From positions 62,001-126,000 of the forward strand of contig NZ_JAUXXP010000058.1 in NCBI RefSeq assembly GCF_030684895.1: 64,000 bases of DNA, given 5' to 3'. Positions 53,245 to 62,343 of the stretch are shown piece by piece. The position numbers and the translations under genes were made by a program. Origin of the DNA: Pseudomonas sp. (GTDB lineage: Bacteria; Pseudomonadota; Gammaproteobacteria; Pseudomonadales; Pseudomonadaceae). The stretch's first letter is position 1. Each line of letters opens with the position of its first letter. Under the pieces are notes generated by a model. The model saw nothing but the letters and a program-made list of their open reading frames with translations, made no database searches and was not told the DNA's origin.

Positions 53245-54188
53245 TGCGCCACCTCACCTGCCGAACGCATCGACAAGGCCACTCGCTCGGCAGTACCCAA
53301 AGGTATTTCACCGACTACTGTGACCATCACGTCGCCATCAGCGGTCTTCAAGCGGCGCGAAACGGCCACAGTCGGGCCCAGCTGAGTACGCACATCCTCA
53401 ACAACTGCACCGCGCAGCGGCTCCATAAATACGGAAAAACGCGCCAAGCCATCGCCATACACCTGACAGGCGACTGGCTCATCCGATGCAGGACTGCGGC
53501 GCTGGGTGACCGAACTCAGACTAAAGCCCGGCGGCAGCCAATCCGAACGCCAGGCCTCAACCGCATCCACCTGGGCGGCAGACAAACGCACCGGGCGACA
53601 ACCTGCGCCAGGCTCAAGGTTAGAGGCTGCAGGGGCTTCGGTTTGTAGCTGGGTAAACTGAAAACGCTCAAGCAACTGCCCCTTGTCATTGACCAACAAG
53701 GACTTGAGCGGCAAGCCGGTTTGCTGATCGAGGTGCAGCTCGATGCCATAACGATGCTGATCACGCGGCACCAGGGCCAATACACGGGTAGCTCGCCCCG
53801 CTACACGGGACTTGCCGAGCACACGCAGCTCATACCACTCACTCAGCTGCTCGGCATTTAGCACCCGGGCGGGCCACAACTGGCTATCAATCAGTTGGTC
53901 AGCCAATGCACCACTGGCACATTGCACCTGACCATCGACACGCAACACTTCCTGCGCGGAACCATCCAGTTGCAGCAGGCGCTCACGTAGAGCACCGCCC
54001 TCACCAACTTGATGCCAGATGCTGTGCGTCGAAAAACTGCCATTACGCTCGTAAACAAAGGTGCCCTGAAAACTCTGCGTGCGCTCGGCATCCGCCAAAC
54101 GCTGCAACAAGGCACGACCTTCATCGGCAACCGCCGGCAACACCAGCCAACTGCCCAGCAACAGAACGCTTAAAGGAATAAAGCGCAT
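53241..54188 (-). CDS. mucB: MucB, periplasmic regulator of the anti-sigma factor MucA
   Basis: A 315-residue RseB-family protein. Signal peptide (MRFIPLSVLLLGSWLVLPAV). The lipid-binding-like domain includes QSFQGTFVYERNGSFSTHSI, EWYELRVLGKSRVAGRATRV and GIELHLDQQTGLPLKSLLVN. The C-terminal domain closes with VMVTVVGEIPLGTAERVALS. It shields MucA from proteolysis until it senses lipid signals. The ATG at 54188 is 21 bases after mucA. Confidence 0.95.
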   Translation of the reverse strand: MRFIPLSVLLLGSWLVLPAVADEGRALLQRLADAERTQSFQGTFVYERNGSFSTHSIWHQVGEGGALRERLLQLDGSAQEVLRVDGQVQCASGALADQLIDSQLWPARVLNAEQLSEWYELRVLGKSRVAGRATRVLALVPRDQHRYGIELHLDQQTGLPLKSLLVNDKGQLLERFQFTQLQTEAPAASNLEPGAGCRPVRLSAAQVDAVEAWRSDWLPPGFSLSSVTQRRSPASDEPVACQVYGDGLARFSVFMEPLRGAVVEDVRTQLGPTVAVSRRLKTADGDVMVTVVGEIPLGTAERVALSMRSAGEVAQ

Positions 54189-54209
54189 GCGATTCCTTAA
54201 CAACGGCCG

Positions 54210-54812
54210 TTAACGGTTTTCCAGACTGGCTGCACGCGCGTAAGGCAGCGCACCTTCACTCGTACTCATGGCTGCCTGCTGCGCATGCTGGCGCAGATAA
54301 GCTGGCAAACGCTGCTCATGCCAGCCTGGCTGACCCTGACCCACGGCGCTGGCCGCAGGAGCAGACTGCCCCTCGGAAGTATTGAAGCCTGCCAGCATGG
54401 CCGGCCCGCTGACCTGGGGAATATTCAGCAGCGGCTGATTGGCCTGCTGCGCCAACTGCGCGCCAGTGATGTCGTCCTGGTTGTACAGACGTACGCCCGC
54501 CAACACCGCCACGGTAACCGAAGCGGCAACAGCCAGACGCCCTACGGTACGCCATGGGCCGCGCGGCGCTTGCTGCGCAACAGGGGCTACCGGTGCAACA
54601 TCGTCAGCCAGGGCGGCGGACACAGCTGCAGCAATATCCAGACGCGGCTCAAGCAGCTCTTTGTGCATGACCGCCCGAGCAATCTGGTAACGCGACCAGG
54701 TTGCGCGCAGCTCAGGGTCATCACTGGCCGCCAGCACTCGCCTTAGTTCAAGTTCATCCGCTTGGTTATCCATCACCGCGGACAGCGATTCCTGCAGGGT
54801 TTCACGACTCAT
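54210..54812 (-). CDS. mucA: MucA, anti-sigma factor for AlgU
   Basis: A 200-residue transmembrane anti-sigma factor. The cytoplasmic AlgU-binding domain (MSRETLQESLSAVMDNQADE, ELRATWSRYQIARAVMHKEL) is followed by one membrane helix (LAVAASVTVAVLAGV, about 105-122) and a periplasmic MucB-binding part ending ALPYARAASLENR. The frame is full length, with no premature stop of the mucoid type. The start at 54812 follows GAGGAACC. Confidence 0.95.
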   Translation of the reverse strand: MSRETLQESLSAVMDNQADELELRRVLAASDDPELRATWSRYQIARAVMHKELLEPRLDIAAAVSAALADDVAPVAPVAQQAPRGPWRTVGRLAVAASVTVAVLAGVRLYNQDDITGAQLAQQANQPLLNIPQVSGPAMLAGFNTSEGQSAPAASAVGQGQPGWHEQRLPAYLRQHAQQAAMSTSEGALPYARAASLENR

Positions 54813-54843
54813 GGCGGTTCCTCTCTTGGCTGACGCCGCTGTC

Positions 54844-55425
54844 TCAGGTTTCCTGCAGCAATGGCTGCAGGGATCGATCAATGGCCTCACGCGCCCGGAA
54901 AATTCGCGAACGCACGGTGCCGACTGGACACTGCATGACGCTGGCAATGTCCTCGTAGCTCAGACCATCAAATTCACGCAAGGTTAGCGCTGTGCGTAAA
55001 TCTTCCGGCAACTGCTCGATGCTGCGGTGCACGGTGGCCTCGATCTCGTCGCGCAACAGTGCGCGCTCCGGCGATTCGATGTCCTTGAGGGCATGGTCAC
55101 CGTCATAGAACTCGGCATCTTCAGCACTTACATCACTGTCTGGCGGGCGCCGACCACGCGACACCAGGTGGTTCTTCGCCGTGTTGATGGCGATGCGGTA
55201 CAGCCAAGTGTAGAACGCACTGTCACCACGAAAATTACCCAACGCCCGATACGCCTTGACGAAGGCTTCCTGCGCCACATCCTGTGCCTCATGGGTGTCA
55301 TGCACAAAACGCACGATCAACCCGAGAATCTTGTGCTGATACTTGAGCACCAATAGATCAAATGCACGCTTGTCGCCGCGCTGTACGCGCTCGACCAGTT
55401 GCTGATCATCTTCCTGGGTTAGCAT
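54844..55425 (-). CDS. algU: AlgU (sigma-22, RpoE-type), envelope-stress sigma factor
   Basis: A 193-residue ECF sigma factor that controls alginate and envelope-stress genes. Region 2: FDLLVLKYQHKILGLIVRFV, AQDVAQEAFVKAYRALGNFR, SAFYTWLYRIAINTAKNHLV. Region 4: LPEDLRTALTLREFDGLSYE, DIASVMQCPVGTVRSRIFRA. It heads algU-mucA-mucB-mucC-mucD, and two AlgU-type promoter boxes lie upstream, so it is probably autoregulated. Confidence 0.97.
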   Translation of the reverse strand: MLTQEDDQQLVERVQRGDKRAFDLLVLKYQHKILGLIVRFVHDTHEAQDVAQEAFVKAYRALGNFRGDSAFYTWLYRIAINTAKNHLVSRGRRPPDSDVSAEDAEFYDGDHALKDIESPERALLRDEIEATVHRSIEQLPEDLRTALTLREFDGLSYEDIASVMQCPVGTVRSRIFRAREAIDRSLQPLLQET

Positions 55426-55484
55426 GAAAACTCCTCATAAGGTTTGAAGGAGCGCAACACCAACCCTTTACTCGGTCTGCCAAA

Positions 55485-55511
55485 GTAGACTTGGGCATTG
55501 CGCAAAAGTTC
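55485..55511 (-). promoter_or_regulatory. Proximal AlgU-type promoter of algU
   Basis: On the minus strand GAACTT (55506-55511) is followed after 16 bases by TCTAC (55485-55489). The known AlgU consensus is GAACTT-N16/17-TCTGA. It lies 60 bases ahead of the algU start, consistent with the autoregulated promoter described in P. aeruginosa. Confidence 0.65.
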
Positions 55512-55681
55512 TCCCCTTCAAACAAGCTTCCTGCAGAACACTTAAAAGTCCTGCACGGAACAGCGCAGCAAAGGAACTCCATTGCTGCGCTTGTAGTCTG
55601 GATCACCTGCCGGCTAGGCAAAAACCGCAGGCCCACTGGAGGCCGCCTGACACAGGCGAATTTCCATTTATACAACCGCCT

Positions 55682-55708
55682 ATGGAACCCGAAACACTTA
55701 AAAAGTTC
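55682..55708 (-). promoter_or_regulatory. Distal AlgU-type promoter of algU
   Basis: A second GAACTT (55703-55708 on the minus strand), 16 bases, then TCCAT (55682-55686). The -10 part is weaker than in the proximal site. It lies within 90 bases of the nadB start, in the shared divergent region. Confidence 0.5.
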
Positions 55709-55739
55709 CCGAGTAACGCACTTGGTCATAAGCTGGCTA

Positions 55740-55766
55740 TTGTGCCGTCCACCCCCTCTATATACT
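55740..55766 (+). promoter_or_regulatory. Possible sigma-70 promoter of nadB
   Basis: TTGTGC (55740-55745) and TATACT (55761-55766) are 15 bases apart on the plus strand, 28 bases before the nadB ATG. The -10 is good but the spacing is short. The remaining 368-base algU-nadB gap holds no gene that I can support. Confidence 0.4.
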
Positions 55767-55793
55767 AGGGGCCGCTTTTCGCGGAATTCGGAC

Positions 55794-57410
55794 ATGAGCC
55801 AACATTACCAACACGACGTTCTGGTTATCGGTAGCGGCGCAGCCGGCCTTACCCTGGCCCTCACGCTGCCTGAACACCTGCGTATTGCCGTACTGAGCAA
55901 GGGCAACCTGTCCAACGGTTCGACCTACTGGGCGCAGGGCGGCGTGGCGGCGGTGCTGGACGATACCGACACCATCGAGTCGCATGTCGAGGACACCCTC
56001 AATGCCGGTGGTGGCCTGTGCCGCGAGGACGCCGTGCGTTTTACCGTCGAGCACAGCCGCGAAGCCATCCAATGGCTGATTGATCAGGGCGTACCTTTTA
56101 CCCGCGACGATCAAACCGCTCGCGAAGACGGCGGCTTCGAATTCCACCTAACCCGTGAAGGCGGCCACAGCCACCGGCGTATCATTCACGCGGCCGATGC
56201 CACCGGCGCGGCGATCTTCAACACCCTACTGGAGCAGACCCGACAGCGCAGCAATATCGAACTGCTCGAGCAACGCGTCGCCGTTGACCTGATCACCGAA
56301 CGCAAACTCGGCCTGGAAGGCCAGCGCTGCCTGGGTGCTTACGTGCTCAACCGCGCCAGCGGCGAGGTCGACACCTTTAGCGCACGCTTTGTGATTCTCG
56401 CCACCGGCGGCGCGGCCAAGGTCTATCTCTACACCAGCAACCCGGATGGCGCCTGCGGCGACGGCATCGCCATGGCCTGGCGCGCCGGCTGTCGGGTCGG
56501 CAACCTGGAGTTCAACCAGTTCCACCCGACCTGCTTGTACCACCCGAAAGCCAAGAGCTTTCTAGTCACCGAGGCGCTGCGCGGCGAAGGCGCACTGCTC
56601 AAGCTGCCGAACGGCGAACGTTTTATGCCGCGCTTCGATGAGCGCGCCGAACTGGCGCCACGGGACATCGTCGCCCGCGCCATCGACCATGAGATGAAGC
56701 GCCTGGGGATCGACTGCGTGTTCCTCGATATCAGCCATAAACCGGCTGACTTTGTGAAATCACACTTCCCTACCGTGTATGAACGCTGCCTGGACTTCGG
56801 TATCGACATCACCAAAGAGCCGATCCCGGTAGTACCGGCGGCGCATTACACCTGCGGCGGCGTGTTGGTCGACCAGAGCGGCTGCACCGATGTGCCGGGC
56901 CTGTATGCCATCGGTGAAACCAGCTTTACCGGCCTGCATGGGGCCAACCGCATGGCCAGCAACTCGTTGCTGGAGTGCTTCGTCTATGCCCGCTCTGCGG
57001 CCGAGAACATCCTCGCGCAGCTGGAGCAGATCAGCATGCCCAGCGCGCTACCCAGCTGGGACGCCAGCCAGGTGACCGACTCGGATGAGGACGTGATCAT
57101 TGCGCACAACTGGGACGAACTGCGGCGTTTTATGTGGGACTACGTCGGCATCGTGCGCACCAACAAGCGCCTGCAGCGGGCCGAACACCGCGTACGCCTG
57201 CTGCTCGACGAAATTCACGAGTTTTACAGTAACTACAAGGTCAGCCGTGACCTGATCGAGCTGCGCAACCTGGCCCAAGTTGCCGAGCTGATGATCCGTT
57301 CGGCCATGCTGCGCCACGAAAGCCGCGGCCTGCATTACACCCTGGACTACCCGCAGCAGCTGGCCGAGGCCAAGGACACTATTCTGCTGCCGCCCACCTA
57401 TGGCGACTGA
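55794..57410 (+). CDS. nadB: NadB, L-aspartate oxidase
   Basis: A 538-residue flavoenzyme, the first step of de novo NAD synthesis (aspartate to iminoaspartate). FAD site [18 protein letters not shown], then [49 protein letters not shown] and [20 protein letters not shown]. The C-terminal helical domain is present. The ATG at 55794 ([13 protein letters not shown]) is chosen; long in-frame extensions upstream run through the promoter area. It is divergent from algU, as in other Pseudomonas. Confidence 0.97.
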   Translation: MSQHYQHDVLVIGSGAAGLTLALTLPEHLRIAVLSKGNLSNGSTYWAQGGVAAVLDDTDTIESHVEDTLNAGGGLCREDAVRFTVEHSREAIQWLIDQGVPFTRDDQTAREDGGFEFHLTREGGHSHRRIIHAADATGAAIFNTLLEQTRQRSNIELLEQRVAVDLITERKLGLEGQRCLGAYVLNRASGEVDTFSARFVILATGGAAKVYLYTSNPDGACGDGIAMAWRAGCRVGNLEFNQFHPTCLYHPKAKSFLVTEALRGEGALLKLPNGERFMPRFDERAELAPRDIVARAIDHEMKRLGIDCVFLDISHKPADFVKSHFPTVYERCLDFGIDITKEPIPVVPAAHYTCGGVLVDQSGCTDVPGLYAIGETSFTGLHGANRMASNSLLECFVYARSAAENILAQLEQISMPSALPSWDASQVTDSDEDVIIAHNWDELRRFMWDYVGIVRTNKRLQRAEHRVRLLLDEIHEFYSNYKVSRDLIELRNLAQVAELMIRSAMLRHESRGLHYTLDYPQQLAEAKDTILLPPTYGD

Positions 57411-57831
57411 ATTTCAGCCGCACCCGTAAGCGCCGATGCTGATCCCGCGCCAGGCTGTCGCGGGCGATGCAGACCGAGCGCACACGGCGCTGCCCGGCCA
57501 GACGAAAACGCAGCAGCACTATCAACGGCAAAGCCAGGCTATCGGGATGCAGCTCGATGGCCTGCCAGCCCTGCGCCGCGCAGTGCACCTGCCAACCATC
57601 GGCCGTGCAGCGCAGTGCCCGGTAGGCCGAAGGCGAACTCAACAGCACATGACGTGGCAATACCCAAGCGGCATGGGCGAGGCAGAAGCCCATTCCAAGC
57701 AACCGCGCCCAAATGGGAATATCCACCAGCGCCAGGCTAAGCAGCGCCAATCCCTGAATCAGGGCATAGCAGGCCAGCAGCTGCCGTGAGGGCTGCCACC
57801 GGCACTCGAAGCCGTCACTGGGGCTGGACAC
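57379..57831 (-). CDS. ygfX: YgfX family membrane protein
   Basis: A 150-residue protein with two adjacent N-terminal membrane helices ([40 protein letters not shown]) and a small C-terminal domain ([39 protein letters not shown]). This is the YgfX/CptA layout, usually paired with SdhE. A toxin role has been claimed in E. coli but is disputed. Its start overlaps the sdhE end by 17 bases, and its 3' end overlaps nadB antisense by 32 bases. Confidence 0.85.
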   Translation of the reverse strand: MSSPSDGFECRWQPSRQLLACYALIQGLALLSLALVDIPIWARLLGMGFCLAHAAWVLPRHVLLSSPSAYRALRCTADGWQVHCAAQGWQAIELHPDSLALPLIVLLRFRLAGQRRVRSVCIARDSLARDQHRRLRVRLKFSRHRWAAAE

Positions 57832-58069
57832 GGTCCAAAATCATCCGAACCATGCGCTTGAGATCGGCATCTTCCGGCTCGCCGCGCTGCATAAACCAGC
57901 CGAACATGTCCTGATCTTCACATTCGAGCAGCTTGCGATAACGCTCGCGGTCTGCCTCGTCGAGATGCGGATACACCTCCCTGACAAACGGCACCAGCAG
58001 CACATCCAGCTCCAGCATGCCGCGGCGGCTGTGCCAAAAAAGACGATTGAGTTCAACCGAGTCAACCAT
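57815..58069 (-). CDS. sdhE: SdhE, flavin assembly factor for succinate dehydrogenase
   Basis: An 84-residue protein with the RGMLELD motif (RGxxE) essential for flavinylation of SdhA, followed by [20 protein letters not shown] and [19 protein letters not shown]. The start at 58069 ([12 protein letters not shown]) gives the family length; an in-frame extension to 58183 is not conserved. It pairs with ygfX. Confidence 0.95.
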   Translation of the reverse strand: MVDSVELNRLFWHSRRGMLELDVLLVPFVREVYPHLDEADRERYRKLLECEDQDMFGWFMQRGEPEDADLKRMVRMILDRVQPQ

Positions 58070-58243
58070 GGGTATGCTCCTTGGATAAGGCGCGCAGTAT
58101 ACCGATGAAACGCGCCCCTGTTGACCGCGCGCATCACCCAGCCAGGCAATGCCCGCAAGGGAAGCAGCGGCAAGCGCTGACAAGGCGCGAGGCGCGCTCT
58201 ATGATGAGCCCCCTAACTTTTATCCAGCGATACCTAATCCACC

Positions 58244-59185
58244 ATGGCCGATACCGCGTTCTATTGCACCCTCAGCCACGAAGGCACCCTCGCCGTGCGC
58301 GGCCCGGACGCCAACAAGTTCCTCCAGGGCCAAGTCACCTGCAACCTCAACTACCTCAGCGACAGCCACTCCAGCCTAGGTGCGCGCTGCACCCCCAAGG
58401 GCCGCATGCAGTCGAGCTTTCGCATCCTCAGTGTGAGTGACGGCTACCTGCTGGCAATGGCCAGCGATTTGCTGGAAGCGCAACTGACTGACCTGAAAAA
58501 ATACGCCGTCTTCAGCAAATCCAAACTCACCGACGAAAGCCAGGACTGGCTGCGCATCGGCCTGAGCGGCGGCGATGAAGCCCTGCGCAGCCTCGGCCTG
58601 GAGCTTGCAGAAACCGCCGACAGCGTCGCGCGCAGTGATGAACTGCTGGCCCTGCGCCTGAGCGATGGCCGCGCCGAACTCTGGATACCCGCCAGCCAAG
58701 CCGCAGCCGTACAGGCACAAGTGGCCAGCCAACTGCCGCAAGCGCCGCTGAATGACTGGCTACTGGCGCAAGTGCGCGCTGGGATTGGCCAGGTCATGGG
58801 CAGCACCCGTGAGCTGTTTATTCCGCAGATGATCAACCTGCAGGCCGTGGGCGGCGTGAGCTTCAAGAAAGGCTGCTACACCGGCCAGGAAATCGTCGCG
58901 CGCATGCAGTACCTGGGCAAACTCAAGCGTCGCCTGTATCGCCTCGAACTGCATGACAGCCAGGCGCCAGAGCCCGCCACTGCGCTGTTTTCCCCAACGC
59001 ACACCTCCAGCGTTGGCGAAGTGGTGCTGGCGGCGCGCAGCGCAGCCGGCGTCGAACTGCTCGCTGTGTTGCAGGACGAAGCCGCGCACAATGGCGTTAT
59101 TCACCTGGGTTCTGCCGAGGGCAGCATGCTGAGCGTGCTCGATTTGCCGTATACACTGGACGCAGACCGCGAAATACAGCGCTAA
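58244..59185 (+). CDS. ygfZ: YgfZ, folate-dependent Fe-S cluster assembly/repair protein
   Basis: A 313-residue GcvT-like protein. The signature KGCYTGQEIVARMQYLGKLK carries the conserved Cys. The N-terminus (LSHEGTLAVRGPDANKFLQG, QVTCNLNYLSD) matches the folate-binding fold. It supports MiaB-type and other Fe-S enzymes. The ATG at 58244 is used. The 174-base divergent gap to sdhE shows no clear elements. Confidence 0.93.
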   Translation: MADTAFYCTLSHEGTLAVRGPDANKFLQGQVTCNLNYLSDSHSSLGARCTPKGRMQSSFRILSVSDGYLLAMASDLLEAQLTDLKKYAVFSKSKLTDESQDWLRIGLSGGDEALRSLGLELAETADSVARSDELLALRLSDGRAELWIPASQAAAVQAQVASQLPQAPLNDWLLAQVRAGIGQVMGSTRELFIPQMINLQAVGGVSFKKGCYTGQEIVARMQYLGKLKRRLYRLELHDSQAPEPATALFSPTHTSSVGEVVLAARSAAGVELLAVLQDEAAHNGVIHLGSAEGSMLSVLDLPYTLDADREIQR

Positions 59186-59235
59186 GCACTTACTACACTG
59201 ATTACTACTGCCTGACCGCCTAAAGAGAATTGCCC

Positions 59236-60072
59236 ATGAGCAAGCTTGCTGAGAAAGTCCAAAAGGAACTGATCCAGGCCATCGACAGCGATGAACTGGT
59301 ACTGCCGACCCTGCCGGAGGTCGCGCTGAAAGTCCGCGAGGCAGCAGAAGACCCGGACATCGGCATCCCGCAACTGAGCAAGGTAATCGGCAACGACGCA
59401 GCCCTGACCGCGCGCATCATCAAGGTGGTCAACAGCCCACTGCTGCGCACCAACAAGGAAATCACCGACCTGCAGATGGCCGTCGGTCGCCTCGGCATCA
59501 ACTACACCTGCAACCTGGCCACGGGCCTGGCCATGGAGCAGATGTTCCAGGCCACCAGCGATGTGGTTGACCGCAAAATGCGCGAAGTATGGAACAAAAG
59601 CACGGAAATCGCCGGCATCTGCCACGTTCTGTGCAAACATTACACGCGCCTGCTGCCCGACCAAGCCACCCTCGCCGGCCTGGTCCATCAGATTGGCGTA
59701 CTGCCGATCCTCACCTACGCCGAAGAGCACAGCGAACTGCTGGCCGACTCGATCAGCCTCAACCACGTGATCGAGCAGATTCACCCGATCATCGGCGACA
59801 AGATCCTGCGTACCTGGGAATTCCCCGAGCTGATCGCCATGGTGCCCGGCCAGTACCTGGACTTCACTCGCGACAGCGCCAAGGTCGATTATGTCGATAT
59901 CGTCCAGGTCGCCACCTTGCAGAGCTACATTGGCAGCGAACACCCCTACACCAAACTGGACTGGAGCCAGATCCCAGCGTTCGCCAAGCTCGGTCTTGAC
60001 CCCAACCAGAACCTGAATGAAGACGAAGACCTCTCCGCCGCCATGGAAGCGGCCATGAGCATGCTTCAGTAA
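59236..60072 (+). CDS. HDOD domain protein
   Basis: A 278-residue protein made almost entirely of an HDOD domain: LVLPTLPEVALKVREAAEDP, LSKVIGNDAALTARIIKVVN, LQMAVGRLGINYTCNLATG and LAGLVHQIGVLPILTYAEEH. No receiver or other output domain is fused. It is related to the gene at 34819 but not a close copy. The ATG at 59236 (MSKLAEKVQKE) is preferred over TTG 59230. A role in regulation is inferred from the family. Confidence 0.87.
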   Translation: MSKLAEKVQKELIQAIDSDELVLPTLPEVALKVREAAEDPDIGIPQLSKVIGNDAALTARIIKVVNSPLLRTNKEITDLQMAVGRLGINYTCNLATGLAMEQMFQATSDVVDRKMREVWNKSTEIAGICHVLCKHYTRLLPDQATLAGLVHQIGVLPILTYAEEHSELLADSISLNHVIEQIHPIIGDKILRTWEFPELIAMVPGQYLDFTRDSAKVDYVDIVQVATLQSYIGSEHPYTKLDWSQIPAFAKLGLDPNQNLNEDEDLSAAMEAAMSMLQ

Positions 60073-60140
60073 AGCCCCACACGCGCATGCAGCCGAATGC
60101 AACTAGACTGAATGCAGTCCCCGCAATCGGCATACGGCTC

Positions 60141-60902
60141 ATGCGCACGCTGCTGTTATCCGTTCTGTTCAGCCTGTTTTGCGGTGCTTTGGCCGCTGCG
60201 CAAGAGGTGCGCCTGACCAACGGCGAATGGCCGCCTTACCTGGGTGAGCAGCTGCCGCACAAGGGCGTGGCCTCGCGCATCGTCGCCGAAGCCTTTGCCC
60301 TGCAGGGGGTTGATGTGGCCTGGGAGTTCCACCCCTGGGCACGCTCACTGCAACTGGCCGAGCGCGGTAAACGCGACGGCAGCGCAGTCTGGCTGCGCAG
60401 CAGCGAGCGAGAGGAAAAGTTCTTTATCAGCGACCCGGTGGTAGAAAGCGGTTACTACCTGTTCCACCGCAAGGACTACAGCTTTGACTGGCAGCAGGTC
60501 AGTGACCTGCAAGGCCGGCGCCTGGTTGGCACCCGCGGCTATGACTACGGCGAAGCCTTTCAGCAGGCCGAAGCCAGCGGGCAACTGCGAGTCAACCGGG
60601 TCACCAGCGATGAAACCGCCTTTCGCCAGTTGATCGCCGGCCGCGTCGACCTGTTCCCGATGGACAAGGTGGTCGGCTTCGACATGCTGCATCAGCACTT
60701 CAGCGCCGCCGAACGTGCACAACTGAGTTTTCATCCCACGCCCCTACGCAGTGACAGCCTGCACCTGCTGCTCTCGCGGGAAGTGCCCGGCAATGCCGAG
60801 CTGATCGCCCGCTTCAACCAGGGCCTGGCGCAACTGCGCGAAAGCGGCAAGGTTGCTCAGTACCTGCTGGAAATCCAGCAACCGCTGAGCCTGACGCCCT
60901 GA
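60141..60902 (+). CDS. Periplasmic solute-binding protein (SBP family 3 type)
   Basis: A 253-residue protein with a signal peptide (MRTLLLSVLFSLFCGALAAA) and a family 3 binding fold (VRLTNGEWPPYLGEQLPHKG, VDVAWEFHPWARSLQLAERG, LQGRRLVGTRGYDYGEAFQQ, LIAGRVDLFPMDKVVGFDML). No permease or ATPase gene is adjacent, so it may act alone or as an orphan sensor. Ligand unknown; amino acids are usual for the family. Its stop is two bases from the tctE stop (convergent). Confidence 0.85.
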   Translation: MRTLLLSVLFSLFCGALAAAQEVRLTNGEWPPYLGEQLPHKGVASRIVAEAFALQGVDVAWEFHPWARSLQLAERGKRDGSAVWLRSSEREEKFFISDPVVESGYYLFHRKDYSFDWQQVSDLQGRRLVGTRGYDYGEAFQQAEASGQLRVNRVTSDETAFRQLIAGRVDLFPMDKVVGFDMLHQHFSAAERAQLSFHPTPLRSDSLHLLLSREVPGNAELIARFNQGLAQLRESGKVAQYLLEIQQPLSLTP

Positions 60903-60903
60903 C

Positions 60904-62343
60904 CTAGGTTTCTGTGTTGGCAAACTCGACGCGGACCAGCAAGCCGTGCGGCTGCGCCTGATGCAGGCTGATCTCAGCCTGATGTGCCCGGCAGATCTCC
61001 CCGACAATCGCCAAACCCAAGCCCGCCCCCGAGCCCTTGTTGCTGCGTCGATAGAAGCGCGCAAATACCCGTTCATGCTCTTCCGGCGGAATCCCCGGGC
61101 CATCGTCTTCCACCTCCAGCACCCCGGTGGGCAAGACCCGCAGAATCACATTGCCGCCGACTGCGGTGTGCGCCATGGCGTTATCCAGCAGGTTGCACAG
61201 CAGCTCGTTGAGCAAGGTCGGCTCACCGTTGACCCACACCGGTTGCTCAGCCTCCAATGCCAGGGAAATACCCCGCGCATGGGCCAGTGGCGCCAGCGCC
61301 ATGCCCAACTCGCGCGCCAGCTGGCTGAGGTCCAGACGCTGCGCGCCGCCCTCGGCAATTGCCCGCGCACCGCTTTCGATACGCGCCAGCGAAAGCAATT
61401 GATTGGCCAGATGGGTGAGTTTGTCGGTGTTCTGCGCGGCTTCCTCCAGCGTGCTGCGCCACACCGCAGGCTCCTGCGCGCGCAAGCCCAGCTCGACCCG
61501 CGCCTTGAGCGCTGCCAAGGGTGTGCGCAGCTCATGGGAGGCATCGGCGATAAATTGCGACTGGCGCTCGAACAGGTTGCGCAGGCGGTCATTGAATTGG
61601 TTCAGCGCATCGATCAGCGGACGCAGCTCGCGCGGCATACCAACATCCGACAACGGCTGCAGATCATCGCTGGTGCGCGTCGCCACACTTCGCCGCAAGG
61701 CCTCCAGCGGGCGCAGCGCAGCGCTCACCGCCAGCCACACCAGCAGCAAGGCGCTCAGCGACAGCACGCCCATGCGCAGCAAGGTGCCGAGCAACAACTC
61801 GCGGGCCATGCGCTCGCGTGCGCCCTGGGTTTCCGCCACGCGGATTTCCGCTACACCATTGACTCCTGGCTCGCTGACCGGCTGCAGCAGGCTGACCACC
61901 CGCACGCCCTGGTTGCGGTATGCGGCATCGTAGAAACGCGCCAGCGCCGGGTAATCCTCGGTACGTTTGGTACTGGGCGGTGGTGGCGGCAGGTCTTCGT
62001 AACCGGACACCAGTACGCCCTGTACATCCAGCACCTGGTAATAGATGCGCCCGGCACTGTCATAGGCGAAGGTGTCCAGCGCCACATAGGGCACGTTGGC
62101 ATTCAAGCGCTCGGCGGTGGTGTACAGACCATCGGCAATCGCCCGCGCCGAGGCCAACAAAGTGCGGTCATAGGCGGTATCTGCTGCATGACGGGCACTC
62201 CAATAGGCGCTCAGGCTGCTGACCAACAGAATCAGCGCCAGCAGCAGCGCCAGACGGCGGATTAACCGCCCGCGCAGGCTGCCCGGCTGGTTCTCCACGG
62301 GTTTGCCGCGCTCAGTCACCGACAGCCTCCAACCCTCAGCCAT
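60904..62343 (-). CDS. tctE: TctE, sensor histidine kinase for tricarboxylates
   Basis: A 479-residue membrane kinase. Helices at about 30-48 and 190-208 enclose a periplasmic sensor. HAMP-like linker, then H-box His270 (IADASHELRTPLAALKARVE), N-box LLCNLLDNAMAHT and G-box DDGPGIPPEEHERVFARFYR. The ATG at 62343 overlaps the tctD stop by eight bases. With TctD it is expected to respond to citrate-type acids. The OprD-family porin next to it supports that reading. Confidence 0.88.
   Translation of the reverse strand: MAEGWRLSVTERGKPVENQPGSLRGRLIRRLALLLALILLVSSLSAYWSARHAADTAYDRTLLASARAIADGLYTTAERLNANVPYVALDTFAYDSAGRIYYQVLDVQGVLVSGYEDLPPPPPSTKRTEDYPALARFYDAAYRNQGVRVVSLLQPVSEPGVNGVAEIRVAETQGARERMARELLLGTLLRMGVLSLSALLLVWLAVSAALRPLEALRRSVATRTSDDLQPLSDVGMPRELRPLIDALNQFNDRLRNLFERQSQFIADASHELRTPLAALKARVELGLRAQEPAVWRSTLEEAAQNTDKLTHLANQLLSLARIESGARAIAEGGAQRLDLSQLARELGMALAPLAHARGISLALEAEQPVWVNGEPTLLNELLCNLLDNAMAHTAVGGNVILRVLPTGVLEVEDDGPGIPPEEHERVFARFYRRSNKGSGAGLGLAIVGEICRAHQAEISLHQAQPHGLLVRVEFANTET

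Noticed and set aside
54210..54812. Mucoid-type mucA truncation
   Set aside because: The frame runs to the normal C-terminus ending ASLENR, so MucA appears intact.
57379..58069. ygfX-sdhE as a toxin-antitoxin system (CptAB)
   Set aside because: SdhE is an established flavinylation factor and the toxin claim for YgfX is disputed; the gene pair is conserved housekeeping context.
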